Shown here piece by piece: positions 39,483 to 48,700 of a stretch of 64,000 nt of DNA. The notes under the pieces are model-generated. The model was not told the DNA's origin. It was given only the letters and a program-made list of their open reading frames with translations, and searched no databases. Numbering within the stretch: position 1 is the stretch's first letter; every line of letters begins with the position of its first letter. The stretch is from positions 262,001 to 326,000 of the forward strand of contig CAJNDS010002250.1 of assembly GCA_905221605.1 (NCBI GenBank), in the 5' to 3' direction. The translations under genes were made by a program, and so were the position numbers. The DNA is from Symbiodinium natans (Eukaryota > Sar > Dinophyceae > Suessiales > Symbiodiniaceae).

Positions 39483-40319
39483 GCAAACCCACCCCCACCC
39501 CCACCCCCACCCCCACCCCCACCCCCACCCCCACCCCCACCCCCACCCACACCCACACCCACACCCACACCCACACCCCCACCCCCCACCATCTCGACCG
39601 CTTCCACCCTTGAAAGACACCGGTTAGCACACACACACACACAAACACACACATCTTAAGAAGTGAGGGTTTTGAATTTAACGGGAAGGCCACCGAGGTC
39701 AAACAAGTATATTCTGTCTCTGAGAGACTAGTCAACACACATAGAATTGCAGCACTGTTGCGCACTTGACTCTTTGCTTTTCAGAGGCACGGGTCTCCCT
39801 TGTGTTTAATTGGAGGAGGATCCTTCTCACCATAAGAGTGGAAAGGACTTTCTTGCCTTAGTCGGAAGTGGATGCGTTATTCCTAATGGAATGTAAGTTT
39901 TGCGCTGCAAGGGCTTGTTCCACGAAACAGGGACTGCTGTGAACCCAGAAAACATCTCCCCGCTTTAGAGCTCCGGAATTTGGAGCTTGATTGTTTGGGT
40001 TGGGTTGCGTGACGGAGGGTGGGAAATTCCATTGCAAGAAATGAATGCTGTGAAGGCTTCCTCCAGTATGGAGGCATTTCCGTTTTAGAAGGGACCCCTC
40101 CCTGCCTCCATCTCTCCTCGACTCTCATCTAACACCAAGACCAAAACAAAAACAACTTGGACTAACGGCTCCTTAGCTGAGATTGTAGGTACTCCCCTAT
40201 GAGAATCCCTTTGTATAAGGGAGATATCCCAAGCCCCCAACCCGCCTAAACCCTGAAGCCACCTTCAATCCTCCACCCTAAACCCTAAACCCTAAACCCT
40301 AAACCCTTAAACCCTAAAC
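38340..40319. other. Long intron, repeat-rich
   Basis: Holds CCCTCAA/CCCTAAA arrays (38378-38484), a GA microsatellite (38703-38752), a C23 run (38807-38829), TA-rich text, and the hexamer tracts listed separately. The stretch 39660-40260 is unique with no gene recognised. A CCCTAAA array (40275-40319) adjoins the donor of the next exon. Confidence 0.55.
39388..39660. repeat. Stacked microsatellites: ACACGT, ATACAT, CCCCCA, CCCACA
   Basis: TACACG units pass into TATACA units (to 39481), then CCCCCA (about 39487-39547), CCCACA (about 39548-39580) and an AC tract. ORFs here are repeat translations. Confidence 0.95.
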
Positions 40320-40395
40320 CAGGGGTGCCTTCTCCTGCCGCTCCTGGAGCGCCTCGCCGTGGTGGCGCAGCTGCTCCTGGAGGGCCTGTCGGAGA
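40320..40395 (-). CDS. Coiled-coil exon flanked by telomere-type repeats
   Basis: Minus-strand reading is LRQALQEQLRHHGEALQERQ then EKAPL. The acceptor is CCCTAAACCCCAG, the donor G/GTTTAGGG. It ends in phase 0, as the next exon (38256-38339) begins. Confidence 0.75.
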
Positions 40396-40431
40396 CTGGG
40401 GTTTAGGGTTTATAGAAGTTGTATAGGGTTT

Positions 40432-40612
40432 CGGTCCCAATAACGTTTTGACCGAAACGTTTTGACCGAAAGTTTTGACCGAAACGTTTTGACCGAAACG
40501 TTTTGTTTTTTAACCCGAAATTGTATAGGGTTTGGGTCCCAATAACGTTTTGACCGAAAGTTTTGACCGAAACGCTTTGACCGAAACGTTCTGACCGAAA
40601 GTTTTGCTTTTT
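40432..40612. repeat. ACCGAAACGTTTTG tandem repeat
   Basis: About nine copies of a 13-14-bp unit (TTTTGACCGAAACG and a shorter TTTTGACCGAAAG form), split into two blocks by a copy of GTATAGGGTTTGGGTCCC. The unit contains the palindrome AACGTT. Confidence 0.95.
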
Positions 40613-40689
40613 AATTGTGCCCTCTACTAGAATGCAGTGGAATGCCACTGCCTACTAGTGGAAATCTCTCTCGTGGAAATCCCACTTCC

Positions 40690-41200
40690 CACTGGGCGGA
40701 GATCTGGAGATCTGGGGGGAAGATTTGGGGGGGAGATCTGGAAAGAGATCTGGAGAGATCTGGTGGGAACTTTTGGGGGGGGGGGGGGGGAGATCTTGGG
40801 GGGGAGATCTGGGCGAGATCTGGGTGGAGATCTGGGAAGAGATATGGGCGGAGATCTGCGGAAAATCTGGGGGGAGCTCTGGGAGGAGATCTGGGGGGGA
40901 GATCTGGGGGAGATCTGGGGGAGATCTGGGGGAGATCTGGGGGAGATCTGGGGGAGATCTGGGGGAGATCTTGTGGAGATCTGGGGAGATCTGCATGGGG
41001 GGGGAGATCTGGGAGGGAGATTGGGGGGAGGATAGATCTGGGGAGGAGAGGAGGGGATGAGAGAGGAGGGGGATGAGAGGGGGATGAGAGGAGGGTGGGG
41101 AGGGGATGGGAGGGGAGGAGTAGGGGAGGGGGGGGAGGGGGGAGGGAGGGAGGGGAGAGGAGGGGAAGGGGAGGGGAGAGGGGAGGGGAGAGGTTTAAGT
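40690..41200. repeat. GGGGGAGATCT array grading into purine-only sequence
   Basis: About 30 AGATCT sites spaced 10-14 bp within G-rich text (40695-41042), followed by 160 bp of GGGGAGGAGG-type purine sequence on plus. ORFs rich in Gly/Asp/Leu or Pro/Ser are repeat translations. Confidence 0.95.
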
Positions 41201-41326
41201 AAGTTGAGCATTTCGCCTCAGAAGTGTTTTGGGTTAATTTACTTAAACTCAGCTTGTCAGCTGTTTAGACAAAGAACTTGGAAAAATCAGAATGAAACCA
41301 CAGACAATTTCTATTTATTTTATCTT

Positions 41327-41740
41327 GAGGGTTTAGGGTTTAGGGCTTAGGGTTTAGGGTTTAGGGTTTAGGGTTTAGGGTTTAGGGTGTAGGGTTTAGG
41401 GGCTCAGGGTCTGCAGCCAAGGGCTCTGGGTCTGCTATACACCCCCGTGGAGACAAAGATCTGTGCGGAAGCCTGAACCCCAAAAACCCAAAACCCCTAA
41501 ACCCTAAACCCTAAACCCGAAAACCCCAGAATCCCTCTCAACCCCTAAACGCCAAGAGCTCTACAGCCTGAGCTCTAAAACCCCTGAAAGCTGAACCTTG
41601 AGGGACCCTAAACCCTGAGACCCCAAGGTCCCTAAACCCTAAACCCTAAACCCCAAACCCTAAACCCTAAACCCTAAAGCCGCGATGAAGCCGACATCCT
41701 AAACCCCTCACCGCAGCACCTTGGGTTTAGGGTTGGGTAC
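41327..41740. repeat. TTTAGGG block, then CCCTAAA block
   Basis: TTTAGGG at about 41327-41402 and CCCTAAA at about 41495-41520 and 41636-41678 lie in an intron. A possible 18-nt microexon (ATGTCGGCTTCATCGCG within 41680-41697) keeps phase but is too short to call. Confidence 0.85.
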
Positions 41741-41801
41741 CTTGCGCATGCCCCGGAGGCCTGCACCCTCTCAGCGAAAGGCTGAAGCATGCCTCCGGAA
41801 G
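41741..41801 (-). CDS. Candidate exon
   Basis: Minus-strand reading is SGGMLQPFAERVQASGACA. The acceptor is CCCTAAAGCAAG and the donor consensus-like GCAAG/GTACCC. The two-base start fits the single base left by 41956-41999. Confidence 0.6.
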
Positions 41802-41955
41802 CTTGCTTTAGGGTTTAGGGTTTAGGGTTTAGGGTTTAGGGTTTAGGGTTTAGGGTTTAGGGTTTAGGGTTTAGGGTTTAGGGTTTAGGGTTTAGGGTTT
41901 AGGGTTTAGGGTTTAGGGTTTAGGGTTTAAGGTTTAGGGTTTAGGGTTTAGAAGC
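41802..41955 (-). other. Intron made almost entirely of CCCTAAA repeats
   Basis: The 154-bp interval between two phase-compatible exons reads, on minus, GCTTCTAAACCC followed by about 19 CCCTAAA units and GCAAG. The donor is GC. In plus orientation it is the TTTAGGG array 41808-41951. Confidence 0.6.
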
Positions 41956-41999
41956 TAAAGGCGGAGATGTTGTCGATTTCGGTGAGAAGCCGCTGCTTG
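41956..41999 (-). CDS. 44-bp coiled-coil exon with GC donor
   Basis: Minus-strand reading is KQRLLTEIDNISAF. The acceptor is GCAATAG and the donor GCTTC. One-base start completes the GG left by the 42256-42286 exon; one base is left for 41741-41801. Confidence 0.6.
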
Positions 42000-42255
42000 C
42001 TATTGCCATGGCTGTTGCCGTTACAAGGGGTTACAAAACAACATACAAACATGTATATATGTATATATATATATATATATACACATATGCGCCTCATGTA
42101 AGACTGTAACCAGAAATAACTTTAGACACTCTACTTTCAACCCCAGTCTAAACCCAAACCCCTAAACCCCAACACGTAAACCCCTAAACCCGAAACCCCC
42201 TAACCTCCAAGCAAACTCCAAGTCCAAGCCCCAAAGCACTGAGAACAGCCGGGAC

Positions 42256-42286
42256 CCCGGCTCATCATGTGAAGGCGCACGAAATC
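42256..42286 (-). CDS. 31-bp candidate exon
   Basis: Bounded by TTTCTGCAG and GTCCCGG on minus. In the phase that joins its neighbours it reads FRAPSHDEP; another frame gives DFVRLHMMSR. Called mainly for phase continuity from 42660-42709 to 41956-41999. Confidence 0.45.
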
Positions 42287-42659
42287 CTGCAGAAAGCATC
42301 GCTTGGTTTAGGGTTTAGGGTTTAGGGTTTAGGGCTTAGGGTTTAGGGCTTAGGGTTTAGGGTTTTGGGTTTAGGTTTAGGGTTCAAGCTTTCAAGACTC
42401 CGTCCTGCATCATCGCCTCTTCCTGCGCTCCACCACAGGATGACCTTGGAGTCATTGACGAGGCATGGCGCACGCAACGGGCCACTGTAGATAAGAATTG
42501 CAACCCTTTGAGGTACTCAAAGGGTTTAGGGTTTAGGGTTTAGGGTTCAGGGTTCAGGGTTCAGGGTTTAGGGTTTAGGGTTTAGGGTTTAGGGTTTAGG
42601 GTTTACATACTCAAAGCTACTCATGAGCCTTACAGTGGGGCGACTTTGGTGGGTCAAAC
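42287..42659. repeat. Intron with two TTTAGGG arrays
   Basis: TTTAGGG units at about 42304-42388 and 42523-42605 surround an 85-bp GC-rich segment that has coding-like text on both strands but no secure splice sites. Confidence 0.7.
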
Positions 42660-42709
42660 CCAATCCCATCAGCCGTGCCACGCCCTTGGCCTCATGCTTG
42701 GCCAGGGCA
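42660..42709 (-). CDS. Candidate coiled-coil exon
   Basis: Minus-strand reading is ALAKHEAKGVARLMGL. The acceptor is CCCTAAACCTAG (telomere-type) and the donor GTTTGACC. It leaves one base, matching the 42256-42286 exon. Confidence 0.65.
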
Positions 42710-43967
42710 CTAGGTTTAGGGTTTAGGATTTAGGGTTTAGGGTTTGGGGTTTGGGGTTTAGGGTTTCGGGTTTCACCGTCAGATTTGGCTTCCTGGCCCT
42801 TTGCCTGCGGCGACGGCTGTCATGAAGACTTCTGGTTTTGAACTTTGAGAATGCCCTTTTTACGCATTTCCCATCTCATGCCCCATGCTATACTACCATG
42901 GACCAACGCATCAGCTTCTCAAAGCCGGAGCCGCGCATCGTCCTCGAAGGGCTGCAGCGCCAGCATCGTGGCGCCCGCCATGGCGCAGGGGCAGCTCCGG
43001 GGGGCTCGGGTCTTTGGGTTTCTTTGGCAGGTCAGGGGCTTGAAGAGTTCTTGAGGCTCCGGGTGCGTGTATGGTATGTTTTGGGTGTAGGGCTTCGGGG
43101 CCTCAGAGCTTTTGGGTGCGGGTGCGTACAACCCAGAGTGTCGGCTTGGCGCTACCACAACCCTTATAATCTGCACAAGTAGGAGTGGTAAGGACTTGTT
43201 GAGAGGCCACGGCGAACAGTCCCGATGTTGCCCCCAAAATTTCGGGGCTTTCGGGTTGCGGGAGTTTCGGGTGTAGGCCTTTGGGTCCCTCTGCGCCAGT
43301 TTCTGCCATTTTCAAGGGCGGCATGTCTGCACCATCAGGTCCAAACTCCAAACGCCTTGCCCTGACCCTCAACCCCTCAAGCCTCAAGCCTCAAACCTCA
43401 AGCCTCAACCCTGAAGCCTCAGCCCTTGTCTTGCCACTCCTTGGCAAGGGCCGTCCCAAATCTACTGCCTTTGTGTTTAGGGCGTGGGGCTCAGGGTCCC
43501 AGCGCCCTCAACAAACCCCCAGAGTCCCCTAAGAAGCGCCGTCACGCCAAGCCTTCTGTGCTTCCATCCTCAACCCATGCAAGTTTTCCCCTGGGGCCGC
43601 AGCCCCGCACAGCAGCCGAAGAAAGCCCCGCTGCTGAGCAGCGAAATCACCTGGGGCCTGAGATCGGAGACTTTATGAGTTCCGCGTGGGTTCGGGCTTT
43701 ACGGGCTTTGGGGGGTTTGGGGGCTTACTTGGTTTAAGGGTCCTAAGGGGTTTGAGGGGTTTAGGGGTTTCAGCGTTAAGAGGTGCGAGGGCCTGGGCAA
43801 GGACAGGAATCGGGCACGGGATTGACTTCACAATCCCTCGGAGTTAGCGCATGGCTCGTAGGGTTTAGGGAGTTTCAGGGTTCAAGGCCCAAGCCCCCAA
43901 AACCTCATCCGCACCCCACTACCCCAGCAAAGCCTAGCCGCCTAGCCCCAAGGCAAGCGCGTTCCAC
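42710..43967. other. Intron or intergenic, one ambiguous coding-like segment
   Basis: TTTAGGG units at 42714-42775. The segment 42898-43010 is coding-like on both strands (plus: MDQRISFSKPEPR; minus: MAGATMLALQPFEDDARL), and I could not decide between them. Another minus segment near 43590-43670 is possible. No family recognised. Confidence 0.4.
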
Positions 43968-44007
43968 CTGGTCTGAGGCCGCCCACCAACGCTCGCAGAT
44001 GTCACCC
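43968..44007 (-). CDS. 40-bp candidate exon
   Basis: Minus-strand reading is GDICERWWAASDQ between GCCAGCAG and the consensus-like CAG/GTGGAA. The one-base start completes the GG left by 44149-44216. Confidence 0.6.
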
Positions 44008-44148
44008 CTGCTGGCGCCTGGTTGGTTTGGGGTTTTCGGGTCTCAGACTTCAGGATTGAGGTTCAGGGGTTGAGGAGTGTAGGGCCTAAGGTTTATACCT
44101 CATCCGGTCGTGGACTGCAGGGCAGCAACCTCGGGGCTGAAGCCTTAC

Positions 44149-44216
44149 CCCAGCTGGCCTGCTCTCCGCGACGCCGGCGGGCTCTCGTCCGGGAGCGAGA
44201 GGGGGCTGGCACAGGG
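44149..44216 (-). CDS. Candidate exon with strong splice sites
   Basis: Minus-strand reading is PCASPLSLPDESPPASRRAG then QLG. The acceptor is ACTTGCAG and the donor GG/GTAAGG, close to the general eukaryotic consensus. Ser/Pro-rich, so a linker rather than a coil. Confidence 0.6.
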
Positions 44217-44974
44217 CTGCAAGTCTAGAGGCCTATGGCACGCTATATGGCACTTAAGGCTTCTGGGGCTGTTGGGGGGCTCATGAGGCTTCATCATGTT
44301 GAGGTTTCGAAGGCGTTTTGCAGCTGGGAGAACTTCGTTGGAGTAGGGTTTATATCTCTTGTACCCCCAAAAGGACACCAAGTATATACACTCACCAATA
44401 TTGAAAAAGGAACCTTATATACACTCACCAAAAACAGAAATATAAACACTGCTTCATTGTGGCCCGAGGGTCTCGGCTTCAAGGCTCTCTCGTTTGCCTG
44501 GGGCTTGGCAGCTTGGGGCTTTCTAAACCAACGGAGTGCTGCAACATAAGTCGCACAGCTTCAGCGGCCTCAGAAAAGAGCCCCCTTTAAAAGGCTGCTA
44601 GCCCAAGATGTAAACCTTAAACTCAAGGACCACCCAAAACCCTAAACCTAGGTACCGTATGAGGGGTGGAGCCGTTTCCCAAAGCCATATGACACCCTCA
44701 ACCCGAAGCCCGAAGCCCGGAGCCCTTACCATCTTTCTGGGGAGCCAAAAAAAAAACCCCAATGGTTCAGGGGATCGGAGCCCGCTGCCTCTGCTCCGGA
44801 TTCGTGCTTCTCCTGCCGGCGTTCTCTTCCCTCGGCGGGCTTGGGTGCCATGCCGGGCTTGGGGCAACACCCTCATCCGTGCAAACCTGACTCTTGATCT
44901 GAGAACCCTCAAGACGAAGCCCTACACCCTGAACTCGAGACTCTGAACCCTAAAGCGTAAGAAGGGTGAGAGAG

Positions 44975-45017
<43 letters not shown>

Positions 45018-45341
45018 AAGGGAGAGAGTCATTTTCCCCCGAGATGCTTTGGGATCAGAGCGTGAATCAAGCACTGGTGAAGGTTGTTGTTCTGCGTGCG
45101 CGAAAATCTGCAATTTCCCAGCGCAAGACGTTTCAAACTGGCCCCTTAAACCCTAGAGCATAAAAACCCCAAGCCGCTGAAGCGCTGAAACCTTGAGCCC
45201 TGACCTCCCTGAACACTGAACCTGAACCCTATTCCCTTAAACCGTTGAGGCCCCTAAGCCCTAAGCGCTAGAGCCCTAAACCCTAAACCCCTACACCCCT
45301 AAACCCCTTAAGTTCGTAAACCCAATACCTTAACCCTAAAC
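44217..45341. other. Intron or intergenic with GA microsatellite
   Basis: GA tract at 44970-45014 and CCCTAAA units at 45275-45341. A minus segment at about 44765-44895 (FARMRVLPQARHG) can join the 45342-45397 exon in phase but lacks a clear donor. Confidence 0.45.
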
Positions 45342-45397
45342 CCCCGTCCCCTGCCGGCCATTTGGGCGACTGGCTCTTGGAGCATCCGCGCGAGCTC
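45342..45397 (-). CDS. Candidate exon (ELARML motif)
   Basis: Minus-strand reading is ELARMLQEPVAQMAGRGR. The acceptor is CCCGATCAG and the donor G/GTTTAGGG. The start resembles EELARILCAP in the 57911-57965 exon, which would be upstream on the same strand across element 2. Confidence 0.6.
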
Positions 45398-45461
45398 CTG
45401 ATCGGGAGGGTGTCCGGTAAAGTTTTGAGCCCCAACCCTCAACCCTCAACCCTAAACCCTA

Positions 45462-45683
45462 TGCGGAGCTGCAACTGGTATTGTAGAAAAGAGTTAGTGT
45501 TGGGAGTTGAAAGGGTTAATAAACCCGGAAATCATGTTTGGCTCAAGACCCTGGGCAATGCGCCCTGCTGAAAAGGTGTGTTGGATTGTTCTTTGGGTTT
45601 TGTTGTTGGTTGTTCCAGGGAAATCAAGGGTTTCTGTTGGGGTTGACTGTTTGGTTTCTCGTCCCCCTTCGGTTCCCCCCGTA
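45462..45683 (+). repeat. 5' LTR of element 2
   Basis: 222 bp, TGCGGAGCTG...CCCCCCGTA, identical to 56211-56432. It ends TA rather than CA. It includes TTTGGCTCAAG (45537-45547), the last 11 bases of the dinoflagellate spliced leader. Confidence 0.96.
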
Positions 45684-45697
45684 GGTTATGAGCCCAA
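45684..45697 (+). promoter_or_regulatory. Primer-binding site matching a Met-tRNA anticodon arm
   Basis: GGTTATGAGCCCAA directly after the LTR is the complement of TTGGGCTCATAACC, the anticodon stem-loop (CAT) of initiator-type Met tRNA. Drosophila copia is known to prime from an internal 5' half of initiator Met tRNA, so the same mode is inferred here. Confidence 0.72.
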
Positions 45698-45745
45698 ATT
45701 AGGCTTCCTGCGGAATTGGTAAAGATTTTTCGTTTGTTTAACGCC

Positions 45746-48700
45746 ATGGACATGATGCGGCGTCGCTCTGAGCCTGGACTGTCGCCAACGGCCAATGAAG
45801 CCGAAGGAAATCGTGGTGATGGGGGTGAAGATCGACAACAAATGGTACAAGCACTGACAGATGGTAGGGAGGTTGCAATGATACAACCAACGCCTCAGGT
45901 GGAAAACGAAGTGGTTCCGGTTCAAGCAGCAAATCCTTTCTGGAGCGAGCGGGCTCAAGAAGAAATGAGACTTAGGCAGTCAAGGCCGGCAAGTCTTCCC
46001 GCGAGCGGAGGGGACAGGAGCGGTGAAGGTACGAGAAGACCGCCTTCGCTGCAAGATCTTTTGGGTCAGGAACCTGCACCTGTTGAGAGACCATCGTCAG
46101 GTTTAATGGGACAAATGGAACGAGGTACTATTGGTGGAGTGCAAGCCGACGAGGAACTCATTCCTGATGTTAGTGGTGAAGAGCAATCTGAAGATATGGC
46201 GGTGGTGAAGCGTGCGCTGAAAGAGTTGCTTGTGCAGACAAAGGAGCTGGGGAACAGGTTGCATCGGGTGGAGGAGAAAAGCTATACCTCTGCTGCATCT
46301 GGGTCAGCTTCAAGGGCACGGAGCTCTGGAGTGGTGGACGCAAACACGGCATATCCTCTAGGAATGACTCCAGAGAAGCAGTACCTGCCAGGACAAGTTT
46401 TCTACACGGATGGTATGGGTGGTTTTTGGACTGTGTTGCCTGATGGGACATGGCTGCCTATTGAGGGCTACGACCTGCCAAAGGGTTGTGATCTTCAATC
46501 CTTGCCTGGGTCCAGGAAGGGGGATGTTCAAGTGGAGGATGAAAAAGAAGTGCCAATGATGCATGTAGCTGAAGGGAAGAAACCCTCCAGATTGCCTCCA
46601 TTGAATTACCCCACGGGAGGTCCTGCAAGTGGTGGATATGCAAGTGGACCACCTGGTTTAACACATGTTCCGATTACTTCCATGCCATCAGGTGTTGATG
46701 GTTCTGTCGCACCTGCGGGGAACCAGCCCGGTTTTGTTTCAGCTCGGGAAACTGCAATGCAAGAGAACTCAGCAGGATCGGGTGGATATACAATGGTGGA
46801 TGATGTTCCGTATCGGTGGAAAATGGTCGCTGGGAAGTTGGAATTAGAAAAGGTTCCGCTCACAGCTGTTACGCCCGGTATAGGACATGGACTACCTCAA
46901 GGGCCTGGTGGTAGGGTCAGTTTACCTCCTGGAGCAGTGGTGCCACGCGGTATGCCAATCACTGGTGATAGTTCTGGAACCGAACGTCCGGAGGCTCTCG
47001 GGAAGCATGTGATGAGCCTTCCAACTTTGGCAGACTACACACCAAGCAATCCGACGGCACTGGGTGATTGGATCGCAATGATCGAACCAATGTTGTCTTC
47101 GCTGACAGATACAGGAAGAGTGTGGTGGCAATGCGTCTACTCAAAGGCATATCAAGCGTATGCCAAATGGTTGAGTGTTTCTCCACTGGAAAGGTTGGGC
47201 ATCAAGGCTGAGCTGGAAGGGCTCAAGGTGGTTCAAACTGTGCATGTTTTGTTGGAGCAGAGAGCGGTGTCTTTGCTGCTACAGGCGATCCCGGAGAGAT
47301 TGAAGACCGAGATCGTTTCCACTCGAATGTTGGGGTCGGTGATGATATTTTACAAATTGCTGACGGTCTACCAACCAGGTGGAGCAAATGAGCGCAGCAC
47401 AATGTTGAACTTCTTGGTGCAACCATCTTCAGCAACCTCAATTTCAGAGGCTATTAAGGGAGTGCGACAATGGGCGCAATGGCGTTCCCGATTAAGGGAG
47501 CTGCGAGCATCCGAGCCGGACGCTACCTTGCTTATCAAGGGATTGGATGCTTTATCATCCGCGTTGCTGGCAAAACACCCTACGGTGCATTTCAGAGTGG
47601 CATCCTTTCGGGAGAAATTGGGGGTGGACTACTCGCCGACCTCTGAAACTGCAACACAACTAGCTGAAATGTTACAGGCGGAGTTTGAACTGCTATTGCA
47701 TAGTGCTGATGAACAAGAGGTGAAGCAGGACTCGGACGCCAAGAAAAGGGCCAGGTTAAATAAGGCCCAAAAGGGAACTGGTGACGAGACAGAGGAGGGT
47801 GACAAAGGCAAAGGGAAAGGAAAAAGGTATAGCGGAGATGGTGAACGTCCTTTCTGTTGGATATATGGGAAGACCGATGCAGGTTGCAAGTTCGGAGCCC
47901 GCTGTAAATTCCGCCATGACAAAGACTCCCTTGAGCGAGGAAGATGTTTTGAGTGTGGGGCCGTTGGCCATCTGCAGCCGCAATGTCCATATAAGGATGG
48001 TGCAAGTTCCAATGTGGACTCAAACCCTGAGAGGAGTAGATCTAAAGGGAATTCTCCCAAAGGGGGAAAGGGCGGCAAAGGTGCGAAATGGGGAAATGCC
48101 AAAAAGGCTGAGGTAGCTGAAGGGGGAGATGAGACGGCTAATGCAGGATTGGATAAAGGTTCTGCAAGTCCCTCATCACCATCAACACCCAATCAAGTCC
48201 TTGCTGAAGCGTTGGAAGTGCTGAAATCTATGAAGCTGTCATCAGCGCAGTCAGCATCAAGCGGGGATCCCAGTGTTCGAATGTTATGTGGATCTGGATT
48301 GTTTCAGCAGGAAAGGAGAGTGGCGTTGGTGGATACGGCTGCTACGCATCTTGCGCGGACGCTTTTTCCATGGGAATGTTTACCCGACACTACTGTTATG
48401 GTGCAAAGCGCGCTTGGTGGTGTGGCAATGAGGATTACAGAGAAAGGGACGTTGATTAGGGAAGACAATGGGCCCCTGATTATCCCTCTCTGGTTGATTT
48501 TGGAGTTTGGGGCGAACCTCACGGTGATCAATGGGATGTGTCACGTGGGTGCAAAATCTTCGCTGGACCAGCTCTTGTGGTTTGAACATGGCTGTTTGGT
48601 TATGGATTACAAAACAGCTGAAAAAATGGTTTTGCATGCTGAAAGGCAGCGTGCGTCTTGGTCCCATTCTCAATGGAGGAATGGAAGGGCGGACTGTGGA

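Noticed and set aside
39226-39765. ORFs encoding Tyr/Thr, Thr/Pro or Cys/Ile repeats
   Set aside because: Translations of hexamer microsatellites.
40615-41211. Gly/Asp-rich and Pro/Ser-rich ORFs
   Set aside because: Translations of the AGATCT/G-rich array and purine tract.
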